Shown here: one piece after another, positions 1-8,558 of the stretch
Position numbering within the stretch: position 1 is the stretch's first letter
How the letters are laid out: the number at the start of each line of letters is the position of its first letter
DNA from: Bacillota bacterium
GTDB lineage: Bacteria; Bacillota; JAAYKD01
Length of the DNA: 32,472 nucleotides
Assembly: GCA_012522585.1 (NCBI GenBank)
Contig: JAAYKD010000107.1
Location: 1 to 32,472, forward strand
Reading direction: 5' to 3'
Program-made: the position numbers and the translations under genes
The notes under the pieces: model-generated
What the model was told of the DNA's origin: nothing
The model's database searches: none
The model's input: only the letters and a program-made list of their open reading frames with translations

Positions 1-11
1 GAAGGTGATAA

Positions 12-1331
12 ATGATGACCATCCATATTGTGGGAGGGGGCTTGGCAGGCAGTGAAGCAGCCTATCAAGCAGCAAAATCTGGTTTACCGGTAGTTTTATA
101 TGAAATGCGCCCGGTCAAACCATCACCGGCTCACAAAAGTGATAAATTTGCAGAATTAGTCTGCAGCAATTCCTTAAAATCAAACAATTTGGATAACGCA
201 GCCGGCTTGCTCAAAGAGGAGATGAGAATTTTAGATTCTCTGATTATCGAAGCAGCTGAAGCCACCCGAGTTCCGGCCGGTCAAGCCTTGGCGGTGGACC
301 GGGAGGCTTTTTCTGAATATGTAACGCGACGTCTTTATTCTCTGGACAATTTAAAAATTGTCAGAGAAGAGGTTATAAATCCTAAAATCGAAGCAGACGA
401 TATTTGGATTTTTGCCAGCGGCCCTTTGACCTCTGAAAGTCTTTTAGGTTATTTGCAGAGTTTATTCGGTCAACCCTATCTTCATTTTTTTGATGCGGCC
501 GCTCCTTTAGTCAGTCGGGAATCTCTGGATATGAGTAAAATCTACGCAGCCTCCCGTTACGATAAGGGAGATCCAGATTATCTCAACTGTCCCATGAATA
601 AAGAGGAGTATTTGCAGTTTTGGCAAGCCTTGGTCGAGGCCAAGCAGGTTGAATTAAAGGAATTTGAAGAGGAAAAGTATTTTCAGGGCTGTGTACCCAT
701 TGAAGAGCTGGCAGCCCGAGGCCAGGATACCTTGGCTTACGGTCCCTTAAAGCCCAAAGGCCTGATTGACCCGAAAACCGGTGAGACCCCCTATGCGGTG
801 GTTCAGCTCAGGCAGGATAATATAGCAGCCGACCTTTATGGTCTGGTTGGATTTCAAACAAGCCTCTTGTTTCCCGAGCAAAAGCGAGTCTTCTCCCTCA
901 TACCCGGATTGGAAAAAGCGGAGTTTTTACGCTATGGAGTCATGCATCGCAATACCTTCATTCAATCGCCCATTCTCTTAGATGAGCATTTTCGACTGAA
1001 GACTAAGAAAAACATCTTCTTTGCCGGCCAAATGACCGGGGTTGAGGGCTATATTGAATCGGCCGCTACAGGTTTAATCTGTGGAATTAATGCAGCTCGC
1101 CAGCTTAAAGGTCAAGAACCTCTGAGCCCGGGGCAACACAGTATGCTGGGGGCTTTGATGCATTATGCCACCAACTGCGATCCGAAAAGATTTCAGCCGA
1201 TGAATGCTGTTTTTGGAATTATGCCTCCTCTGGCTGAAAGAGTCAGAAATAAAAGGCAGCGCTACAGCATGTATTCCAAGCGGGGCATCGAAGCAATCGA
1301 GGAGTATCGGGCACTTCTGGAAGTGAAATAA
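12..1331 (+). CDS. trmFO: Methylenetetrahydrofolate-tRNA-(uracil-5-)-methyltransferase TrmFO
   Basis: FAD- and folate-dependent enzyme that makes 5-methyluridine at position 54 of tRNA in the cytoplasm. The N-terminus has the dinucleotide-binding signature IVGGGLAGSEAA. The two cysteines known to matter in this family are visible as VCSNSLKS (near residue 51) and GCVPIEELAARG (near 226), and the C-terminal FAD-binding stretch GVEGYIESAATGLICG is present. At 439 aa it matches the usual family length (about 435), so the gene is complete. Two adjacent ATG codons follow GAAGGTGAT; the second (at 15) has the better spacing, so the protein may start two bases-triplets into the ORF as MTIHIVGG. In related Firmicutes a xerC-type recombinase gene often follows; none is intact here. 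Identification is very secure. Confidence 0.97.
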   Translation: MMTIHIVGGGLAGSEAAYQAAKSGLPVVLYEMRPVKPSPAHKSDKFAELVCSNSLKSNNLDNAAGLLKEEMRILDSLIIEAAEATRVPAGQALAVDREAFSEYVTRRLYSLDNLKIVREEVINPKIEADDIWIFASGPLTSESLLGYLQSLFGQPYLHFFDAAAPLVSRESLDMSKIYAASRYDKGDPDYLNCPMNKEEYLQFWQALVEAKQVELKEFEEEKYFQGCVPIEELAARGQDTLAYGPLKPKGLIDPKTGETPYAVVQLRQDNIAADLYGLVGFQTSLLFPEQKRVFSLIPGLEKAEFLRYGVMHRNTFIQSPILLDEHFRLKTKKNIFFAGQMTGVEGYIESAATGLICGINAARQLKGQEPLSPGQHSMLGALMHYATNCDPKRFQPMNAVFGIMPPLAERVRNKRQRYSMYSKRGIEAIEEYRALLEVK

Positions 1332-1333
1332 CG

Positions 1334-1501
1334 ATATTAAATAATCAGTATTGGTTAAAAGAAGATTGGATCAGCGATTCTTTAGAAGTATCTTTGATTA
1401 GCAAACTCCTCCAGCAAGGCTTTGATAGAGCCTTGCTGGAGGAGTTAAAATTAGCGGCTAGAAAACATTATAATAATTCACCTAGAAAAACACTTGGGTA
1501 A
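1334..1501 (+). pseudogene. Start-less open frame after trmFO, possible gene remnant
   Basis: After trmFO one frame stays open for over 50 codons (reads NNQYWLKEDWISDSLEV...LLQQGFDRALLEELKLAARKHY and ends at TAA) but has no ATG or GTG start; a stop lies upstream inside the trmFO end, and the only possible starts are internal TTG codons without a ribosome binding site. The peptide looks protein-like (amphipathic, Leu/Glu/Lys rich) and vaguely like the helical repeats of RecX, but I do not recognise it. It may be the tail of a lost gene, or chance. The perfect inverted repeat in this gap lies inside it. Confidence 0.3.
1404..1446. repeat. Perfect 18-bp inverted repeat (7-nt loop)
   Basis: AACTCCTCCAGCAAGGCT and its exact reverse complement are separated by TTGATAG. 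No T-run follows on either strand (the + side is followed by AAAA), so it is not a standard intrinsic terminator, though it could protect the trmFO mRNA 3' end. The left arm contains CTCCTCC and the right arm GGAGGAG, i.e. an anti-SD/SD-like pair, but no start codon follows at a usable distance. Confidence 0.85.
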
Positions 1502-1550
1502 GTATCATAAAAATATCAGGTGATAAATTTAACAAAAATAAAATTAACTC

Positions 1551-1579
1551 TTGCCAAAAAGTGTTTAACTTGTTATAAT
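1551..1579 (+). promoter_or_regulatory. Sigma-70/SigA promoter for rpsB operon
   Basis: TTGCCA, a 17-bp spacer and TATAAT, with an extended -10 TG one base upstream (TGTTATAAT). It is near consensus and placed to give a leader of roughly 110 nt before rpsB. The same -35 hexamer and extended -10 recur in front of rimP. Confidence 0.85.
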
Positions 1580-1585
1580 AATCGG

Positions 1586-1699
1586 CGGTGTTAATACACA
1601 CGGGTGCTGAGTTAAATTCCTGTGCTTTCAGTAATCAGAAAGTGGATGCTAACGATGAAGACCCGGAGGAAAAAACAAAAAGAAAGGTAGGAAATACGA
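1586..1699 (+). promoter_or_regulatory. Structured 5' leader of rpsB
   Basis: The leader can fold into a nested stem: CGGGT (1601-1605) with ACCCG (1661-1665), GTTA (1611-1614) with TAAC (1650-1653), and an inner hairpin CTTTC/GAAAG (1625-1629/1638-1642). A GGAGG directly follows the closing helix but lies too far from the ATG; the functional ribosome site is probably AAAGGTAGG nearer the start. Such an arrangement suits autogenous control by S2, which is known for other bacterial rpsB leaders; here that is inference. Confidence 0.5.
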
Positions 1700-2398
1700 A
1701 TGTCTGTAATTTCTATGAAACAGCTTTTGGAAGCCGGTGTTCACTTTGGACATCAAACCAGACGCTGGAATCCCAAAATGGCCCCTTATATCTTTACTGA
1801 GCGCAATGGTATCTATATCATTGACTTGCAAAAAACAGTAAAAAAGATTGAAGAAGCCTATAATTTTATCCGCTCCTTATCTGAGCAAGGCGGCACTGTT
1901 TTGTTCGTAGGAACAAAAAAGCAAGCCCAGGATGCTATGGCAGAAGAAGCTCAGCGCTCCGGCATGTTCTATGTCAATCAGCGTTGGCTTGGTGGCACCT
2001 TGACCAACTTCCAAACCATCCAAAAGAGAATTCGTCGCTTACACGATCTCAGAGCAATGGAAGAAGATGGCACATTTGATGTTTTACCCAAGAAGGAAGT
2101 CATCAAATTGCGTCATGAAAAGGATAAACTGCAAAAGTTCTTAGGCGGGATCAGTGAAATGAAGAGATTGCCCGATGCACTTTTCATCATCGATCCGAGA
2201 AAAGAAAAGAATGCCATTAACGAAGCCAGACGCTTAGGTATTCCAATCGTGGCCATTGTCGATACTAACTGTGATCCAGATGAAATTGATTATGTGATTC
2301 CCGGCAACGATGATGCAATCAGAGCCGTGCGTCTATTATCCTCGGTGATTGCCGATGCTGTTATTGAGGGTCGCCAAGGGGAATCAATGGCAGAATAA
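1700..2398 (+). CDS. rpsB: 30S ribosomal protein S2
   Basis: Small-subunit ribosomal protein at the head-body junction. The start [27 protein letters not shown] and the later TLVGTKKQA-like segment ([14 protein letters not shown]), [10 protein letters not shown] and [10 protein letters not shown] are S2 hallmarks; 232 aa is normal. It is the first gene after a strong promoter and structured leader and is followed by a terminator-like hairpin and tsf, the order conserved in most bacteria. That hairpin between rpsB and tsf would let S2 be made in excess over EF-Ts by partial termination. Nothing unusual in the protein. Confidence 0.98.
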   Translation: MSVISMKQLLEAGVHFGHQTRRWNPKMAPYIFTERNGIYIIDLQKTVKKIEEAYNFIRSLSEQGGTVLFVGTKKQAQDAMAEEAQRSGMFYVNQRWLGGTLTNFQTIQKRIRRLHDLRAMEEDGTFDVLPKKEVIKLRHEKDKLQKFLGGISEMKRLPDALFIIDPRKEKNAINEARRLGIPIVAIVDTNCDPDEIDYVIPGNDDAIRAVRLLSSVIADAVIEGRQGESMAE

Positions 2399-2408
2399 AT
2401 GTAAACTC

Positions 2409-2449
2409 GATCGGCCTTAAGGATTTTTCTTTTAAGACCGATCTTTTTT
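2409..2449 (+). terminator. Intrinsic terminator/attenuator between rpsB and tsf
   Basis: A 12-bp stem GATCGGCCTTAA/TTAAGACCGATC with one C-A mismatch and an 11-nt loop, followed directly by six T. Because tsf has no separate clear promoter, partial read-through is likely. Confidence 0.8.
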
Positions 2450-2477
2450 AAAGGAATATAATTTGGGGGAATGCATT

Positions 2478-3365
2478 ATGATTACAGCAGCAGCTGTTAA
2501 AGAACTAAGAGATCGTACCGGTGCCGGTATGATGGATTGCAAAAGAGCTTTGCAAGAAGTTCAAGGTGATCTGGAAAAAGCAATTGCGCTTTTAAGAGAA
2601 AAAGGCTTAGCCGCAGCAGCTAAAAGAGCTGGACGTGCAGCCAATCAAGGTTTGATCATGGGCCAGGTTAAAGGCAGTGAAGCTTCTTTAATCGAAGTCA
2701 ATTGTGAAACAGACTTCGTTGCTAAAAACGAAGATTTCCAAGAATGGGTCCAGCAATTGGCTGATACCGTTTTGGAAAATAAATTTACTTCGGTAGAACA
2801 GTTGTTAGAGCATAAAATCGATGGTCTGACTGTTCAAGAAGAATTGACCAATCAAATTGCAACCATCGGTGAGAATATGGGTATCCGCAGAGTTGCCTAT
2901 TATCAACCTGCCGAAAACACCTTGATGGATCTCTATATCCATGGTGGCGGTCGCATTGGTGTTTTAGTTGCCTTGAAGTTTGCTAACGAAAAAGCTATAA
3001 AATCTGAATTAGCCGAAGAGTTAGCTCATGACTTAGCCTTGCAAATTGCAGCTTCCAGACCTCTTTATATAGATTCTGAAGAAGTGCCTGCAGATATCGT
3101 AGAAAAAGAAAAAGAAATCTATTTAGCTCAAGCGATCAACGAAGGTAAACCTGAAAATATTGCTCAGCGTATGGTCGAAGGACGCATTCGTAAATACTTT
3201 GAAGAGATTTGCTTAGTTGAGCAGGTTTTCGTCAAGGATACAGGTGTTTCAGTCGGCCAATTGTTAAAAAATGTAGCTAAAGAATTAAATACAGAAATTG
3301 CAGTAAAATCTTTCACCAGATTTGAAATCGGTGAAGGGTTTGAAGCTGAAGAAAGCGAAAATTAA
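2478..3365 (+). CDS. tsf: Translation elongation factor Ts
   Basis: Guanine-nucleotide exchange factor for EF-Tu. The N-terminal UBA-like domain reads ITAAAVKELRDRTGAGMMDCKRAL, followed by the EF-Tu contact motif CETDFVAKNEDF near residue 75. About 295 aa, usual length. The ORF track begins at a TTG fifteen bases upstream, but ATG at 2478 is preceded by GGGGGAA at 8 nt and gives the conserved N-terminus, so I use that start. It lies downstream of the rpsB attenuator and upstream of pyrH, again separated by a hairpin. Confidence 0.97.
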   Translation: MITAAAVKELRDRTGAGMMDCKRALQEVQGDLEKAIALLREKGLAAAAKRAGRAANQGLIMGQVKGSEASLIEVNCETDFVAKNEDFQEWVQQLADTVLENKFTSVEQLLEHKIDGLTVQEELTNQIATIGENMGIRRVAYYQPAENTLMDLYIHGGGRIGVLVALKFANEKAIKSELAEELAHDLALQIAASRPLYIDSEEVPADIVEKEKEIYLAQAINEGKPENIAQRMVEGRIRKYFEEICLVEQVFVKDTGVSVGQLLKNVAKELNTEIAVKSFTRFEIGEGFEAEESEN

Positions 3366-3373
3366 TATAGAGA

Positions 3374-3409
3374 CAAAAGGAACATCAATATAGTGTGATG
3401 TTCCTTTTG
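3374..3409 (+). terminator. Hairpin between tsf and pyrH
   Basis: Perfect 14-bp stem CAAAAGGAACATCA/TGATGTTCCTTTTG with an 8-nt loop. The only T stretch is inside the stem's 3' arm, so termination may be weak; it could act as attenuator or processing site within the operon. Confidence 0.65.
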
Positions 3410-3431
3410 ATTAAATGGGGAGGTGGCGTTT

Positions 3432-4175
3432 TTGCGTCCTAAATATCAGCGTATAGTGTTAAAACTTTCCGGTGAAGCTTTAGCAGGTGAACCCAAAGAA
3501 CGTGATAAGAAGTTTGGCTATGATTCTGCAGTTTTGTCTGATATAGTCAATCAGGTCAAAGAAATCAGTGATTTGGGCATAGAAGTTGCCTTAGTAGTCG
3601 GTGGTGGCAACCTTTGGCGAGGTGTCAAAGGAAGTCAAACCTTAGGGATTGACCGAGCCACAGCAGATTATATGGGAATGTTGGCAACGGTTATGAATGC
3701 CTTGGCTTTACAGGGGGCTCTAGAATCGGCTGGTGTGGTTACCAGAGTTCAGTCGGCTATTGAAATGAGAGAAGTTGCTGAACCTTATATCAGGCGCAGA
3801 GCAATTCGCCATCTGGAAAAGGGCAGAGTTGTCATCTTTGCAGCCGGAACCGGCAATCCTTATTTCACTACTGATACTGTAGCTGCTTTGCGTGCCGCTG
3901 AAATAGATGCTGAAATTGTTTTGAAAGCCACAGGAGAAGTGGATGGAGTCTATTCATCTGACCCCAAACTTGACACTCCTGAAAACAAAGCAGTTAAATA
4001 TGACAGGATAACCTATCATGAAGTTTTAAAAGAAGAACTAAAAGCGATGGATGCAACGGCGATCTCTCTTTGTATGGACAATGATATCCCCATCATTGTC
4101 TTTAATCTCTCGGAACCGGGCAATGTAAGAAGAGCTGTATTTGGTGAAAAAATTGGAACTTACATAGGAGGTTAA
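3432..4175 (+). CDS. pyrH: UMP kinase
   Basis: Hexameric UMP kinase of the amino-acid kinase fold, making UDP from UMP with ATP. Diagnostic segments are [14 protein letters not shown] at the N-terminus, [27 protein letters not shown], and [16 protein letters not shown]. The track places the start at GTG 3423, but that codon overlaps the ribosome site GGGGAGG; TTG at 3432 lies 8 nt after it and gives [14 protein letters not shown], close to the family N-terminus, so I prefer TTG. Forms the usual tsf-pyrH-frr-uppS order; frr follows after two bases. Confidence 0.96.
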   Translation: MRPKYQRIVLKLSGEALAGEPKERDKKFGYDSAVLSDIVNQVKEISDLGIEVALVVGGGNLWRGVKGSQTLGIDRATADYMGMLATVMNALALQGALESAGVVTRVQSAIEMREVAEPYIRRRAIRHLEKGRVVIFAAGTGNPYFTTDTVAALRAAEIDAEIVLKATGEVDGVYSSDPKLDTPENKAVKYDRITYHEVLKEELKAMDATAISLCMDNDIPIIVFNLSEPGNVRRAVFGEKIGTYIGG

Positions 4176-4177
4176 CC

Positions 4178-4735
4178 ATGATGAAAGATTATTTGCTAAA
4201 CATTGAAGAACGCATGGAAAAGACTATTGTTGCTTTAAAGAATGAACTGATCACAATCAGAGCCGGTCGAGCTCATCCGGGCCTTTTGGAAAGAATTATG
4301 GTGGAATACTATGGAGCTTCCACTCCATTGAACCAGATCAGCAATATTTCCTGTCCGGATGCTCGCAGTATGGTCATCCAACCTTGGGACAAAACTGCCA
4401 TTAAAGCCATTGAAAAAGCCATCTTGGTTTCCGATTTAGGATTAAATCCCTCTAATGATGGTTCGATTATTCGTTTAGTCATCCCCCCACTGACTGAACA
4501 GCGGAGAAAAGATCTGACTAAGATGGTGGATCGAAAAGGCGAAGAAGCGAAGATTGCTTTACGCAATATCCGCCGCGATGCCAACGACGAAGCCAGGCGT
4601 ATGGAAAAAGAAAAAATGTTTTCTGAGGATGAAATGCATTTGGCCTTTGATGAATGCCAAAAAGTAACAGACCGTTTCGTCAAGGAAGTCGATGAAGTTA
4701 TTGAGTTGAAGAACAAGGATATTATGGAAGTCTGA
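4178..4735 (+). CDS. frr: Ribosome recycling factor
   Basis: Splits post-termination ribosomes together with EF-G. At 185 aa it has the exact family size and the key segments TIRAGRAHPGLLERIMVEYYG, LNQISNISCPDARSMVIQPWD and the C-terminal helices IRRDANDEARRMEKEK. Start at ATG 4178 after AGGAGG, with a second ATG directly following. It begins two bases after pyrH and is closed by an intrinsic terminator, ending this transcriptional block. Confidence 0.98.
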   Translation: MMKDYLLNIEERMEKTIVALKNELITIRAGRAHPGLLERIMVEYYGASTPLNQISNISCPDARSMVIQPWDKTAIKAIEKAILVSDLGLNPSNDGSIIRLVIPPLTEQRRKDLTKMVDRKGEEAKIALRNIRRDANDEARRMEKEKMFSEDEMHLAFDECQKVTDRFVKEVDEVIELKNKDIMEV

Positions 4736-4757
4736 TTTCTTTATATGTAGATTTTTC

Positions 4758-4790
4758 CGGAGGGCCGATCAAGCCCTCCGCTTTCTTTAT
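4758..4790 (+). terminator. Intrinsic terminator after frr
   Basis: GC-rich 8-bp stem CGGAGGGC/GCCCTCCG with a 7-nt loop, followed by CTTTCTTT. It would end the rpsB-frr transcript before uppS. Confidence 0.8.
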
Positions 4791-4840
4791 CATAGCTAAT
4801 CTGCTATCTTTAAAGGGAGTTTAATTGATGAGGTGAAAGA

Positions 4841-5569
4841 ATGTCTCAATTGGAGAATAGAATCAAAGTTGAAAGAGAAAATTTGCCCAAGCATATTGCT
4901 TTTATCATGGATGGCAACGGACGCTGGGCTCAGCAGAGAAAGATGCCTCGCTCTTTCGGCCATAATGCCGGTCTTGATGCGATGCGCAGAGTCATCCGTT
5001 TTTATGGGGAAGTTGGAATTAAAGTTCTTTCCTTTTACGCTTTTTCTACGGAAAATTGGAAGCGTAGTCAAAGAGAAGTCAATTTTTTAATGAATCTACC
5101 CATAGATTTCATCGAACAGGATTTACCTGAACTGATGGAGCGAGGGGCCAGGCTCATTTACAGCGGTGATTTGACAAAAATCCCTAAAAAGACCCTGGAT
5201 GCTATGAGAAGAGGGGAAAAGGCCACAGCTCAAAACAATGACCTGATTATCAATATCGCTTTTAATTATGGAGGCAGGGATGAGATAATCAGAGGAATCA
5301 GAGCTATGGCATTAGAACACAAAGAAGGCTTTTTGCAGGCTCTCAATGAAGAAGATTTAGGAAAATTTCTTGATCATCCGGAATTGCCTGATCCCGATTT
5401 GATTGTCAGAACCGGAGGAGAGCAGAGGCTTTCCAATTTCTTTCTCTGGCAAGCAGCCTATTCTGAATTGTTTTTCACTGAAGAATATTGGCCTGATTTA
5501 AACGAGGAGCTTCTAGAGAAAATTCTCGGAGATTATTTAGATAGAAACAGACGATTTGGCGGCCTTTAG
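4841..5569 (+). CDS. uppS: Isoprenyl transferase / undecaprenyl diphosphate synthase
   Basis: cis-prenyltransferase that elongates farnesyl-PP with isopentenyl-PP to the C55 carrier lipid for cell-wall synthesis; soluble or membrane-associated. The catalytic Asp sits in HIAFIMDGNGRWA (residue 24). Further motifs are SFYAFSTENWKR, INIAFNYGGRDEI and the C-terminal signature LIVRTGGEQRLSNFFLWQAAYSELFF. 242 aa is typical. GAGGTGAAAG precedes the ATG. It opens a cluster whose later genes dxr and ispG make its C5 substrate. Confidence 0.96.
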   Translation: MSQLENRIKVERENLPKHIAFIMDGNGRWAQQRKMPRSFGHNAGLDAMRRVIRFYGEVGIKVLSFYAFSTENWKRSQREVNFLMNLPIDFIEQDLPELMERGARLIYSGDLTKIPKKTLDAMRRGEKATAQNNDLIINIAFNYGGRDEIIRGIRAMALEHKEGFLQALNEEDLGKFLDHPELPDPDLIVRTGGEQRLSNFFLWQAAYSELFFTEEYWPDLNEELLEKILGDYLDRNRRFGGL

Positions 5570-5595
5570 AATTTTGCCGGAAGGGGAGAAGCCGA

Positions 5596-6375
5596 GTGTT
5601 TCAGCGCACGGTTACCATTTTTATTTGGGCACCCATATTTTTAGCTTTTATACTATTAGGTAAATGGCCTTTACGTATTTTTTTTATTGGCATCATACTT
5701 TTGGCAGCTAATGAGTTAAAAAATATGGTTGAACCTAATAACATTCAAATTGATCTGCCTGCCATTGCTATGATGAGCAGTGCGGCTTTTTTCATTCAGC
5801 CTTTGAGTGAAAGTAATTTGATCTGGATCTTTTTTGGCTTTTTAGTCTATCTTCTGGCCAAAAAGGTTCTTCTATTTCCTTCTTTTTCATTGGTCAGCCT
5901 GGCTATGAATTGCTTTGCAGCTCTTTATATAGTGACGCCGTTTTGGTCGGCCTATTATTTACGGGTTAGTGAAAACGGCATTGCTTGGGTTTTAATTGTC
6001 TGTTTTTTAGCTTGGTCCTATGATATTTTTGCCTATTTAACCGGATACTTTTTCGGGAAAACTCATCCTTTTCCTGATATCAGTCCTAAAAAGAGCACGG
6101 AAGGTTTGATCGGCGGGCTTGTTGGCTCTGTTCTGACCATGCTGGTCTTTAGCTTTGTGATGAAACTCTCCCCTTTAAACTTTGCCATCCTAGGCCTTTT
6201 CGGGGGAATTGTTGCACAAATAGGCGATTTAGTAGAATCCTCAATTAAAAGGGAATTTAAAATCAAGGACTCTGGGAATCTTCTTCCCGGTCACGGAGGA
6301 ATTTTAGATCGATTCGATTCCTGGATGCTGGTCGTTTTCGTCGTCATTTTATTTAGACGTTATGTTTTTATGTGA
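5596..6375 (+). CDS. cdsA: Phosphatidate cytidylyltransferase (CDP-diglyceride synthase)
   Basis: Integral membrane enzyme making CDP-diacylglycerol from phosphatidic acid and CTP, the branch point for phospholipids. The protein is a chain of hydrophobic segments with the CdsA signature near the C-terminus: ISPKKSTEGLIGG, then GDLVESSIKREFKIKDSGNLLPGHGGILDRFDS, which carries the metal-binding Asp residues. 259 aa is normal. The GTG start follows GGGGAGA. Its TGA overlaps the region of the dxr ribosome site, so the two are probably translationally coupled. Confidence 0.95.
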   Translation: MFQRTVTIFIWAPIFLAFILLGKWPLRIFFIGIILLAANELKNMVEPNNIQIDLPAIAMMSSAAFFIQPLSESNLIWIFFGFLVYLLAKKVLLFPSFSLVSLAMNCFAALYIVTPFWSAYYLRVSENGIAWVLIVCFLAWSYDIFAYLTGYFFGKTHPFPDISPKKSTEGLIGGLVGSVLTMLVFSFVMKLSPLNFAILGLFGGIVAQIGDLVESSIKREFKIKDSGNLLPGHGGILDRFDSWMLVVFVVILFRRYVFM

Positions 6376-6383
6376 GGTCAATT

Positions 6384-7535
6384 ATGAAAAATATTACAAT
6401 TTTCGGTTCCACAGGCTCGATTGGGCGTCAGACTTTGGCTATCGTCAGAAAATTCCCAAATCTATATAGAGTAAGAGGCCTGACTGCCAAAAGCAATATA
6501 GCTCTGCTAAAAGAACAGATAGATGAGTTTAAACCTGATTTTGTTGTTGTTGAAGCAGAAAAAAACGGACAATTGCTCAAGGAAGATTACCCTGCTTTGG
6601 AAGTTTTTACAGGTTCAGAGGGCCTTTTGCAAGCAGCAAAAATTGAAGTGGATACTATTATCATGGCTCTCAGCGGCTTTGCCGGATTGGCACCAATTCT
6701 TCAAGCTTTAAGTCAAGGTCAAAAAGTAGCCTTGGCCAATAAGGAACCTGTGGTAGCTGCCGGACCTCTTTTAAAGCAATATGTGCAAGCATATCATGGT
6801 CTTATTTTCCCCGTGGACAGCGAACATTCAGCTGTTTTTCAAGCCTTAGAAGCAATTGGACCTAAGAGCAATTTAGACACAGTCTATTTGACAGCCTCCG
6901 GAGGTCCTTTTTATCGACAAGAGAAACGAGATCTGAGCCAGGTCAGTCCTGAAGAGGCAATTAAACACCCTAAATGGTCTATGGGAGCCAAATTATCGGT
7001 GGATTCGGCTACTTTGATTAATAAGGGTTTGGAAGTAATGGAAGCCAGATGGCTCTTTGATTTAGAATCTGACCAGATCGAGGTTGTTATCCATCCTCAG
7101 AGCATCGTTCATGCAGCTGTCAAAGCTAGAGACGGAGCTTTAATCGCTCATCTGGGCTATCCGGATATGCGTATGCCCATTGCCTATGCACTGTCCTATC
7201 CTGAGAGACTCAATTTAGATCTGCCAAAATTATCTTTGTCAGAATTGTCTCAGCTCACTTTTGAAGAACCAGATTTGAAGAGATTCCCCGGACTGGCCCT
7301 TTGTCTTGAGGTCAACCGAAAGAGCGGATTATATCCAGCTGCTTTAAATGCAGCTAATGAGGAAGCTGTCGCTGCCTTTTTAGACAAAAGGATTCTCTTT
7401 ACTGAAATAGTGCCCGTGATAGCTGAAGTCTTGGATAAAGGTGACTTTCAGGGGAAAATTCAATTAGAAAATATATATCGAGTCGATAGAGAAGCTCGAG
7501 AAATCAGCAGAGAAATAATTTCTCGCTTAATTTAA
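6384..7535 (+). CDS. dxr: 1-deoxy-D-xylulose 5-phosphate reductoisomerase
   Basis: NADPH-dependent second enzyme of the MEP isoprenoid route. The N-terminus ITIFGSTGSIGRQTL is the NADPH-binding motif; LANKEPVVAAG, TASGGPF, and HPKWSMGAKLSVDSATLINKGLEVMEA carry the substrate and metal ligands (Asp in PVDSEH, Glu in KGLEVMEA). 383 aa from ATG 6384, which lies 6 nt after GAGG; the ORF track's GTG at 6372 is inside the end of cdsA and gives four unneeded residues. With ispG downstream it shows the organism uses MEP and not mevalonate. Confidence 0.96.
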   Translation: MKNITIFGSTGSIGRQTLAIVRKFPNLYRVRGLTAKSNIALLKEQIDEFKPDFVVVEAEKNGQLLKEDYPALEVFTGSEGLLQAAKIEVDTIIMALSGFAGLAPILQALSQGQKVALANKEPVVAAGPLLKQYVQAYHGLIFPVDSEHSAVFQALEAIGPKSNLDTVYLTASGGPFYRQEKRDLSQVSPEEAIKHPKWSMGAKLSVDSATLINKGLEVMEARWLFDLESDQIEVVIHPQSIVHAAVKARDGALIAHLGYPDMRMPIAYALSYPERLNLDLPKLSLSELSQLTFEEPDLKRFPGLALCLEVNRKSGLYPAALNAANEEAVAAFLDKRILFTEIVPVIAEVLDKGDFQGKIQLENIYRVDREAREISREIISRLI

Positions 7536-7550
7536 AACCGAGGTGATTTA

Positions 7551-8558
7551 GTGTCCGCAATAATCTTAGCAATTCTAGGCTTTGGCCTTTTAATAATAGT
7601 TCACGAATCAGGACATTTCTTTGTTGCCAAGTTTTTTGGTATCGAAGCCGATGAGTTTTCTATCGGCATGGGTCCTCAAATAATAGGTAAACAAATAGGC
7701 AGAACCGAATTTTCCTTGCGAGCTTTGCCCATTGGGGCTTTTGTTCTCTTTGCCGATCCGGAAGACGAGGCTAATCTAGAGGCCAACCCCTTTGTCAATG
7801 CAGCCCCGATCAAGCGCTTGCTCATCGCTTTAGCCGGACCTCTGGCTAATTTTAGTCTAGCCTTGATTCTTTTGATTTTACTGGCTTTTTTTAGCGGCAT
7901 AGCTTCAAACCAGCCAATTGTCGGGGCTTTGATGCCAGGGGGAGTAGCCGAAGCAAGCGGCCTCATGGCAGGGGACAGAATAGTCAAAATTGAGGGTCAT
8001 TCAATCGATACCTGGTCTGATATTACAACTTATGTCGCTCCTGCGGCAGAGCAAAAACTGATTGTCGAGATTGAAAGAAAGGGCGAAAATTTGACTTTTC
8101 TTTTAACTCCTGCTTTGAATGATGAAAATCGTGGCGTCATAGGGATTGCCAGTTCGGTAGAAAAATATTCCTTCTTAGGCAGCTTCTCTGCCGGCATCGG
8201 TGAAGCTTTCGGCATGCTGAAAGAAGTGGTTTTAGGTTTGAGGCTGCTCTTCAACAAAGAAGCATTGGGTCAATTAATCGGCCCGATCGGCATTGTTTCC
8301 ATAACAGGCCAGATGGCCAGAAGTGGCTTAGCAGACTTCAATTGGTTTTTAGCTTTTTTGAGCATCAACCTAGGAGTATTTAATCTAGTGCCAATTCCAG
8401 CTCTCGATGGAGGGAGAATTATTTTAGTTCTCTTGGAAATGATCAGAGGCAAGAAACTGAACGAAAAAGTTGAAGGTATCATCAGTACCTTGAGTTTTGT
8501 CTTGATCTTTGGTCTGATAATTTTAGTTTCCTTTAGGGATATTTTAAAACTCTATTGA
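7551..8558 (+). CDS. rseP: RIP metalloprotease RseP (site-2 protease)
   Basis: Membrane zinc protease that cuts transmembrane segments, for example of anti-sigma factors. HESGH (residues 18-22) in the first membrane helix supplies zinc ligands; a single PDZ domain follows (IVGALMPGGVAEASGLMAGDRIVKIEGH); the third ligand is in the second motif NLVPIPALDGGRI; a last hydrophobic helix ends the protein. 335 aa is in the short single-PDZ Firmicutes range. GTG start after GAGGTGAT. The last ~140 bases with the stop and following intergenic DNA are duplicated immediately downstream; the first copy keeps the LDGG motif and is in frame, so this gene is intact. Confidence 0.95.
   Translation: MSAIILAILGFGLLIIVHESGHFFVAKFFGIEADEFSIGMGPQIIGKQIGRTEFSLRALPIGAFVLFADPEDEANLEANPFVNAAPIKRLLIALAGPLANFSLALILLILLAFFSGIASNQPIVGALMPGGVAEASGLMAGDRIVKIEGHSIDTWSDITTYVAPAAEQKLIVEIERKGENLTFLLTPALNDENRGVIGIASSVEKYSFLGSFSAGIGEAFGMLKEVVLGLRLLFNKEALGQLIGPIGIVSITGQMARSGLADFNWFLAFLSINLGVFNLVPIPALDGGRIILVLLEMIRGKKLNEKVEGIISTLSFVLIFGLIILVSFRDILKLY

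Noticed and set aside
1588-1800. 70-aa ORF across the rpsB leader
   Set aside because: Runs out of frame into rpsB; the leader has RNA structure and the ORF has no ribosome site.
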